This document shows, in pieces, positions 47,525-53,392 of a DNA stretch of 53,392 nucleotides. A program made the translations under genes and the position numbers. The notes below the pieces were generated by a model. It did not search any database. It was given only the letters and a program-made list of their open reading frames with translations, and was not told the DNA's origin. Location: NCBI GenBank assembly GCA_040182905.1, contig JARQWU010000041.1, positions 1 through 53,392 of the forward strand, in the 5' to 3' direction. Position 1 is the first letter of the stretch. Each line of letters starts with the position of its first letter. Source of the DNA: Barthelona sp. PAP020. Its lineage: Eukaryota > Metamonada: BaSk clade.

Positions 47525-48481
47525 CTAATTGACTCGATGAAGAGTTTCCTGAGTTTCAGCGTAGTGAAGGATCATTTCAACAGTTCTTTCACCAATAGCA
47601 GCAGTGGCTTGTTCTGTAGAGGCACCAATGTGACAAGTACCATAACAGCTGGGATGTTGAGCAACAGCATCAGTAAAATCAGCCTCTGTGGCTGCAGGTT
47701 CATTATTGAAAACATCAGCACAAACAAAAATTCCTCTTTCATTCATACCATACAACAATGCTTCATCATCATGGATTCCACCACGAGACATGTTTAAAAC
47801 ACAAGCACCAGGCTTCATGGCATCAACAAATTCACGATTAATCATTCCTTTAGTTGGTTTGATCAAAGGAACATGAACAGAAATGAAATCCGAACCGGCA
47901 ACAAGATCCAAAATTTCAGAACATGGAACGACACCATAATTGGAAAGTGTTTGAGCATCTTTACCTGGATCGTAAGCTAAAACTTCCATACCAAAAGCTT
48001 TGGCTCTGGTAGCAACAAGATGTCCGATATTTCCAAAGCCAATAATACCAAATTTCTTTCCATACATTCCTGCAGCTTTTGAAAATTTCTTCTTGTTCCA
48101 TTTGTTGTTACGAATAGTAATCACATTATCTGCAATCTTCCGATCCATAGCTAATGCTAAAGCCATAGTCAATTCAGCAACAGCAATTGAATTAACACCA
48201 GGCACATTGGAAACAGCAATACCCATTTCAGCAGCTTTTTCAAAAGCAATGGTATTGTAACCAGCACCAGCACGAATAATAAATTTCAGATGAGGAGCAA
48301 CTGTCAACATATCTTCAGGAACCTTTGTTGAACGAACAACCAAAACCTCAGGATTATGCTTTTGAAGGGCCTCTTTCAAAGCGGCTTCTTTAAGAGAGGG
48401 ATCAAACACTATTTCATGACCAGCATTTGTGAGAGTTTCCATACCTTCATTTGAAAAGGCATCAGCAATAAGAACCAACAT
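47525..48481 (-). CDS. D-3-phosphoglycerate dehydrogenase
   Basis: 318 residues. D-isomer-specific 2-hydroxyacid dehydrogenase: substrate domain VLVVRSTKVPEDMLTVAPHLKFIIRAGAGYNTI, Rossmann GIIGFGNIG near 150, NMSRGGI with catalytic Arg, FNNEPAA with Glu, and CHIGAST with His. The substrate-binding RAGAGYNTID-like turn and the GAST end match SerA. It stops after the nucleotide domain: no ACT regulatory domain, so feedback by serine is unlikely. Short PGDH of this kind is known in anaerobic protists and some bacteria. It catalyses the first step of serine synthesis. Confidence 0.92.
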   Translation of the reverse strand: MLVLIADAFSNEGMETLTNAGHEIVFDPSLKEAALKEALQKHNPEVLVVRSTKVPEDMLTVAPHLKFIIRAGAGYNTIAFEKAAEMGIAVSNVPGVNSIAVAELTMALALAMDRKIADNVITIRNNKWNKKKFSKAAGMYGKKFGIIGFGNIGHLVATRAKAFGMEVLAYDPGKDAQTLSNYGVVPCSEILDLVAGSDFISVHVPLIKPTKGMINREFVDAMKPGACVLNMSRGGIHDDEALLYGMNERGIFVCADVFNNEPAATEADFTDAVAQHPSCYGTCHIGASTEQATAAIGERTVEMILHYAETQETLHRVN

Positions 48482-48964
48482 TTTAAAAATTTCAAAACAC
48501 GTTTAATAAAAAGTAACACTATAAATATTGCCTTTTTTTCAAAATCTTTCTGTCATTGACTATTTTAAAATATCCTGAATTTGATGGCCTGTTTTCTTTA
48601 GACAAAAACTTGCCAAACGACATAAATAACTATTATAAAGAGTTGAATTTACAAAATAGTGATGAAGAAAATCAACGAGAAAAAAAAAAAGAAAATGAAA
48701 CTTATCAAATTGGTTTTTCTTTCGGTAATTCAAATAATTCCATAATATATCTGTATTACGATAGAAAAGTTTATGTGTGGAAAAAACAACGAATAAAAAC
48801 AGATTTTTGAAAAAAAATAAACAATCCTTTTGAATTCATCATTCTTTATTTATTTCGGTCCTCATAATTTAAAAAAAATATAACTCTGTATTTTAACATT
48901 CCTAAACTGAATCGTCTTAATTTTCTTTTTATTCCATGAAAATATGAATAATACGAATTTATGA
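48482..48964. other. Intergenic region with an ATG-less small frame
   Basis: A plus-strand frame at 48556-48810 (84 codons) reads from a TTG, with no ATG in its frame nor any plus-strand ATG in 48482-48580. The sequence is coding-like in parts (YKELNLQNSDEENQREKKKENETYQIGFSFGNS). It may be translated from a spliced upstream exon, be a remnant, or be chance. The remaining part is A/T-rich. Confidence 0.3.
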
Positions 48965-49624
48965 ATGAAATTTTTAATTTTTATTAACATAATAATAATA
49001 ATAATAGAATTATTTGCAAAAAAGAAAGATTTTGAACATAAAAATCTTCATTTAATTTTTAAAGATTTTGAAACTTGTTTATCTATCAAATTGCCACTTC
49101 AATTTAATTATAAAAATAAGATTTTTGAAATAATGTTTGAACTTCTTTGTTGGTGTTCGCCTTTTTTATGTTTTTTAAGTTTTCAAAAGATATTTCATCC
49201 ATTGAATAAATATAATGATATTTTTCAATTAAATTTGAGTTGTTTGAGCCATTTGGATATAAATTCACATGAGATCTTTATTTACTCTTTTTTAAGCACA
49301 TTGATTCATGAATTTGGTCATTTATTTGCTTGTTTTTTGATGGGTGTGAATGTTAGTGCTCTAAATATTAAGAATAAATATTTTCTTTTCAGAGGATGTA
49401 TTGATTGTGACTTGTACAATGAAAAAAAAAAATTGACTTCAAATCAAAGAATAATAGTCTTTTTTGGAGGTGTTTCTTTTAATTTTCTTTCTGCAATTAT
49501 GCTTAACTATTTAAATTGTAATTTTGTTTTTCAATGTATTCTGTTGTGTGATGGGATGTTCAACAGTTTGCCTTTTCAATCATTTGATGGATTAAAAATT
49601 GTGGAACAAATATTTTTTTCATAA
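48965..49624 (+). CDS. Compact site-2-type intramembrane metalloprotease (M50)
   Basis: 219 residues. An N-terminal hydrophobic segment (about 3-20), another at 48-70, and then the HEFGH zinc site at His115-His119 inside a membrane segment (STLIHEFGHLFACFLMGVNV). Further on comes FFGGVSFNFLSAIMLNYL and a final NSLPFQSFDGLKI, equivalent to the third S2P motif (N-x2-P-x4-DG). Two His, Glu and the DG Asp are all present. S2P cleaves membrane-bound transcription factors such as SREBP or ATF6 within the membrane. Human MBTPS2 has 519 residues; this form lacks the PDZ and the Cys-rich inserts. Confidence 0.85.
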   Translation: MKFLIFINIIIIIIELFAKKKDFEHKNLHLIFKDFETCLSIKLPLQFNYKNKIFEIMFELLCWCSPFLCFLSFQKIFHPLNKYNDIFQLNLSCLSHLDINSHEIFIYSFLSTLIHEFGHLFACFLMGVNVSALNIKNKYFLFRGCIDCDLYNEKKKLTSNQRIIVFFGGVSFNFLSAIMLNYLNCNFVFQCILLCDGMFNSLPFQSFDGLKIVEQIFFS

Positions 49625-50189
49625 AATCTCTCCTTTTCCTAAATTAGAAAGGATTCTTTGTTTTTATGTTGACCCATCACGTTAGGGTGTCAATGTTTAG
49701 AAAATTATTAGAAAGAAGCTTCTGGGATATTATCTGCCAAAAAAAAAATGTGACCATCAAGATAATTTAAAAATTCTTGAAGCAAGTAGATTATAGCTGT
49801 TATCAACTCCAGGTTTAAGATTGTTTCTTCAGCTTTTAACTTTTGTTCGACTTTTAACTTGACACTTGGTTCGCTCCTACTTGGGTCATAAATGTCTTAT
49901 TTATGAAAATGTAAAATGTTAACAATTTTTTTTTTCGTATGTTTGAATGATTCAATTAAATTTGAATTTTGTTTGGTGTGAGAGACGCTGAATTGTTTAA
50001 ATTTAACCTAACTGGCTTGAATGCAATTGCTAAACAAAAGAAGAAACAAAGCAAAAGAATCAAGAAGTCAAAAGAAATTTTAAGGGCATTATTTTTTTTC
50101 TTTTCTTGTTTCATTTGACATATTTCGAAACTTTAAACCTCTTCACAAATACATAAATCTCTCATAAAAATAAAAATTGCACCATTTTT
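49625..50189. other. Intergenic region between converging genes
   Basis: 565 bp. Near 49669-49697 is an imperfect palindrome (GTTGACCC-ATCACGTTA-GGGTGTCAAT). The remainder is A/T-rich with short T-runs; no ORF or RNA gene accepted. Confidence 0.35.
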
Positions 50190-51863
50190 TTACAAAAGAG
50201 AAGAGATAATCAATTCGTTTGTATCCTCATTTAAATCTAAAGAAATTTTGTGTTCAGTTGCCAAATGAAGCATTGCACAAAGAAATCTTGCGGTTTCCTT
50301 TTTGGTGTTCGAGACCACTTTACTGTTTTCTGAAATCGAAGAAAGCTGAACAATTGATTGATCAGTCTCACTCAAAGCAATTGAACTCATAGTCGAATAA
50401 CTCACTTGGCTAAGAGTCATCGAACTTTCTGAAATACTTGAAAGGATTGTTTCCTTTTCTTCCACTATGTCCCATGGTTTCGTTTGTTCTTTTTCCTCCA
50501 ACATAGGTAATAAATCATTGATCCAATGTTCTTGTTGTCTGATGAGATCAGTTTGTGCATGTTGTTGTCGAGTACGCTCCAATAAATCATAAAGGGCTCT
50601 TTGATATGATTCATTGATTGCAACTTCTTCAGCTAAAACAGAAGTTTTAATAATAGAAGGTAAATGCTCTGAAACATTCCCTTCAAAATCTGAATCTGCT
50701 GCATCTTCATCGGAATTGTCGGATTCATCATCAGACACAACAATATCAGGATTGGGGTTGGCTTGTTGGATTTGAATTTCCATCTGCTGTTTGTCTCTTT
50801 CAACCTTCTGAAGAATACGAGCCCAACTCAATGAGGGGAAAAAAAGCCCATGTGTTTGAGGCGGTTGCTTAATTATCTTCTTGCATGCCTCAGATAGAAA
50901 TCCAGTTTCTGAACTTGCTGTGTCTTTGTATGAAGTTCCCACAAAGTCACTAATGTCAGGAATAGGCTTTTGACGCAATGGCTTGAATTCACAGGGCACA
51001 CCACAAGGTTGGCTAAGATCAATCAAAGGCCACTCACTGTCGGGTAAATCAACTTGAGAATCTTTTGAAGTAGCAAATTTTGGTGCAGAAGCGGGTGTAT
51101 TCCATCCATTAGATGCATTAGTTCGTGAGGAATACACTGAATTGGGGGTTCCCATAGAACCAGGAGTATCATAATTTACAGAACCATTCTCGTGTTGTGG
51201 TGTCATCATTGGAGAAAATGGTTTTATTTGTGAAAAGGAATCTGCCTCAGGAAGAGTTCTTACAGTTCTTACAGTACGCAAAATAGATGTAGGAGCCATT
51301 TCTCGACCCAAAGGATCAGGTATATCATTAAGAGTAGTGATAAAACCAGGATTTAATGAAGGAAAAGTATGAAGTGTAGGTACCAGGGATATCATTCCAT
51401 TGCACAGTGGGTCTGTAAACAATCGAGATTCTTTCTTAACACTCAACTCATCCGAAAAGAAAAAAGGAAATCGACGTATTGAAATGCTTTCAATGTGCTC
51501 ACTTTTGGAACGATCAACCGAAATTGTAGGTTGACGTGCATGTGTCAAAGAAGGTTCGGTAAGCAATTCACCAGGAAGAATAACACGTTGTTTTCGTTTT
51601 TTAACCGTAGAAACCATTCCCGTATCAATATCAGAATCATAATCCTCGAATTCTCTTTCAATTAAAAGTTCATTAGATACACTACGGTCCTGCATAAAAG
51701 CACAAATATCATTATAAAACGAATCAACATTTTTTTTGTAAATAATAACACATTGATTAATTAATATGGCTGCACGAACAAAATTCACAACGTTGTCCTC
51801 ATCATCACTTGAAAATTGAGCAACAATTTCTTCAATCAATTCATCAATGGAATCTTGTTGCAT
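50190..51863 (-). CDS. NCAPH2: Condensin-II kleisin NCAPH2
   Basis: 557 residues from the ATG at 51863. N-terminal helical block VNFVRAAILINQCVIIYKKNVDSFYNDICAFMQ corresponds to the SMC2-neck-binding part of NCAPH2 (family phrase NF.EAALLIQ...VYSKKVE.LY). The middle is Ser/Thr/Pro-rich and acidic, and includes PSLSWARILQKVERDKQQM. The end (FLCAMLHLATEHKISLDLNEDTNELIISSLL) has the kleisin-gamma winged-helix character. Kleisin links the SMC2-SMC4 heads and holds the HEAT subunits CAPG2/CAPD3 in condensin II. Size is similar to human NCAPH2 (605). Confidence 0.8.
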   Translation of the reverse strand: MQQDSIDELIEEIVAQFSSDDEDNVVNFVRAAILINQCVIIYKKNVDSFYNDICAFMQDRSVSNELLIEREFEDYDSDIDTGMVSTVKKRKQRVILPGELLTEPSLTHARQPTISVDRSKSEHIESISIRRFPFFFSDELSVKKESRLFTDPLCNGMISLVPTLHTFPSLNPGFITTLNDIPDPLGREMAPTSILRTVRTVRTLPEADSFSQIKPFSPMMTPQHENGSVNYDTPGSMGTPNSVYSSRTNASNGWNTPASAPKFATSKDSQVDLPDSEWPLIDLSQPCGVPCEFKPLRQKPIPDISDFVGTSYKDTASSETGFLSEACKKIIKQPPQTHGLFFPSLSWARILQKVERDKQQMEIQIQQANPNPDIVVSDDESDNSDEDAADSDFEGNVSEHLPSIIKTSVLAEEVAINESYQRALYDLLERTRQQHAQTDLIRQQEHWINDLLPMLEEKEQTKPWDIVEEKETILSSISESSMTLSQVSYSTMSSIALSETDQSIVQLSSISENSKVVSNTKKETARFLCAMLHLATEHKISLDLNEDTNELIISSLL

Positions 51864-52663
51864 TTTAAAAAACAAATTGGGAAAAAAAAATTCACAAATT
51901 AAAAATCCTTTATTTTTTATGTATTTGCAGTTATCTTATTTAACTGATAAAATTGCCAAGCAGTTTTCTTTAAAATATCAAAACGCCTTGATTTAAAAAA
52001 AAAAACAGGAAAAATATTTGTTTCAATAAATAAAAACAATTAGATAAAATGAACATTTGCATTTAATTGTTCAAAAATATCATAAATAGATAAAATAATT
52101 TTGTATTTTTAAAGATTGAAGCAAATATTAATTATTTTTCTAATTGTGTGAAAAAAAATTAGTCAATGGAGAAAGAACTGTCATATTTTATAGATAAAAA
52201 AAAAATAGACAATTTTTTTTCAGTAAATTTCAGTTGAAGAAAAGAACAAGCACTCCATTTTGTAAGAATCAAAGTCTATATGCCTGGTTTTGACTAGCAC
52301 ACTACCTGGGGCTTTTGGCGGGAAGAAAATGTTCCCAAACTGTTTTATGGAAGTTCACACAACATTGAGACATTAAAAAGAAAAGGAAAAACTAGCAAAG
52401 ATTTTTAGTTTACTCTCTTAAAAATCATTGAAGACACAATTTTCAAAGGAAAACGCTCTCAAAATCTTTGAAATGATTTCCTTATTTGTAAATTCAACCA
52501 TTTTAAAAATTGCGCTGTTTGAAATGAAAAAAAAAATTTAAATAGTTCTTTCAAGATAAATAGCAAATATATTGCTCCATTTTCTTGTATAATTCAGCAA
52601 ATTAAAATCTTATAGAAAGCTTAAAAAAGACTGAAAGAACTTATCATCTCTTTCTTTTTGGTT
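51864..52663. other. Intergenic region left of the kinase pseudogene
   Basis: 800 bp of A/T-rich sequence with A8-A10 runs. Near 52290-52400 a coherent frame (TTWGFWREENVPKLFYGSSH...) suggests another decayed coding piece, too short to identify. No RNA or promoter was recognised. Confidence 0.3.
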
Positions 52664-53195
52664 TGCCCATATTCACCTTTGAAGCAAATCAAAAATTACA
52701 CGAACTGCAACAACATGCCAATATTTCCGAAAGTGAGTTTGAAACAGTAGAAAGAGACTGCAAAATAGATGGATTTGGGACCTACATCTTGCCAAAAGAA
52801 ATGAAAAAATGGTGGTTATCGAAATAATGGAAAAGAATTTCTGATGATGAAGTCACCTGAGAATGCTTTCCCATGACTTTGAATCACCCTTTTTTTGACA
52901 AGTATTTGGAATTATTGAGATTGAGTACAAAAGGGTCATTGTGATAGAGTATTGTGATGCTGATTTTGAGAGTGATACCAGAGTTGTTTTTGTTTTTGAA
53001 GGAAAGGTTGATTTCTACGAAGCAAGTTTCGTCTGCATTTGAGTGTTAACATGGCAAAGGTGTTTTATAAAGGGATCTTAAGCCAAACAATATTCTGTTG
53101 AGACTTGGAATAAAAGGGGCATATACACCTAAATCTTTGATTTTGATTTTAGGTTTGTTTGTGATACTAGTAAGAGTTCTATCAATATTATGATG
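52664..53195 (+). pseudogene. Broken kinase copy (relative of 33178-35571 gene)
   Basis: In the plus strand the translated sequence follows the N-terminal and kinase part of the kinase-WD40 protein: FTF..., SESEFETVERDCKIDGFG, KKWWLSK against KKVVIKAF, ECFPMTLNHPF, RDLKPNNILLRLGIKGAYTP. Several stops (after WWLSK, before ECFP) and at least two frame changes break it. For example, the region after GAYTP continues in another frame as DTSKSSINIMM, matching DTSRSSANSMM. The coiled-coil and WD40 parts are missing. It is therefore a non-functional copy. It ends just before the third copy of the foldback repeat. Confidence 0.9.
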
Positions 53196-53292
53196 GAAGT
53201 AATAAAAATTTGCTGTTTTCAAATTGGTCAATAAAATAACACTAGAAATAAAAAATTTTTGAATGAAGAATTCTTTCAAAATTCTCATACTT

Positions 53293-53392
53293 ATTTCCAA
53301 GCCAAGAAGCACTGTGCGTATGAGTGAATAAGAAAGAATAGTGTTTATTTGGTTAAAGGCTTTCGAGGCCCGATTGATCTGTTGAAAAACTT
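53293..53392 (+). repeat. Third copy of the foldback arm, cut by the window edge
   Basis: At least 100 bp match the outer arm of the 2653-3453 element (same sense as its left arm) with only a few differences, and it is closer to the right arm (3282-3452). The sequence just before it (about 53250-53292) resembles the inner flank of the left arm of the element, so the copy may be nested or rearranged. It runs off the window. Confidence 0.85.

Noticed and set aside
49862-49900. tRNA-like B-box (GGTTCGCTCC)
   Set aside because: No matching A-box or cloverleaf could be built around it.
53046-53312. 88-codon minus-strand frame at the window end
   Set aside because: It is antisense to the kinase pseudogene; no independent similarity.
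1-53392. CRISPR array, prokaryotic operon or virus-derived gene cluster
   Set aside because: No spaced direct repeats, Shine-Dalgarno runs, viral or transposase genes were seen; all recognisable genes are eukaryotic nuclear.

Overview
The window is nuclear DNA of a gene-dense, AT-rich, free-standing eukaryotic genome, most likely a flagellated protist. About 33 protein genes fall in 53 kb, nearly all single-exon, with intergenic gaps mostly of 50-600 bp and AATAAA-type signals soon after stops. Seven spliceosomal introns could be resolved in five genes; six are only 35-40 nt long (one is 97 nt), they start GTATTT/GTATGT/GTATGA/GTTTTT/GTTATT, and six of the seven keep a CTAAC/CTAAT element within about 12 nt of the 3' AG. 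That fused branch point/3' splice site resembles parabasalids and other metamonads, but the lineage cannot be fixed from this window alone. No prokaryotic operons, CRISPR arrays, tRNA or rRNA genes were seen.

Layout. 0-5.4 kb: a partial EF-hand protein, an ARM-like helical protein, a ~800 bp foldback repeat, then a divergent pair of flagellum-linked genes (SAS6-like and a CFAP141-like microtubule inner protein) and TRAPPC5. 5.6-14.4 kb: a 1221-residue coiled-coil protein, an N-motor kinesin and a SANT-domain protein. 14.5-21.6 kb: translation and ribosome assembly genes (eL36, ENP2/NOL10, DUS1, uS4, NHP2) and a WW-parvulin. 21.7-29.6 kb: a longin-like protein, DNA polymerase delta catalytic subunit, a structured non-coding RNA candidate, uL23, a divergent histone H3 that looks like a centromeric CENP-A, and a ten-finger C2H2 protein. 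30-41.9 kb: an ASH-type protein, a kinase-coiled-coil-WD40 protein, DMAP1/SWC4, a PABPN1-like RRM protein, RPC19/AC19, a DDX41-like helicase and a DP transcription factor. 42.3-53.4 kb: a secreted protein, NAF1, a repeat-helix protein, DJ-1, 3-phosphoglycerate dehydrogenase, a compact site-2 protease, the condensin-II kleisin NCAPH2, and at the right edge a broken copy of the kinase next to a third copy of the foldback repeat.

How they work together: four themes recur, although neighbours are probably not co-transcribed. These are ribosome and snoRNP production (eL36, uS4, uL23, ENP2, NHP2, NAF1, RPC19, DUS1), chromosome replication and segregation (POL3, CENP-A-like H3, NCAPH2, DP), the microtubule/flagellar cytoskeleton (SAS6L, CFAP141-like, kinesin, ASH protein), and chromatin/RNA regulation (DMAP1, SANT protein, PABPN1, DDX41). 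Several genes are in head-to-head pairs whose start codons lie only 46-120 bp apart, so compact bidirectional promoters are a main feature. Starts were moved to the first usable ATG wherever an open frame began at a non-ATG codon.
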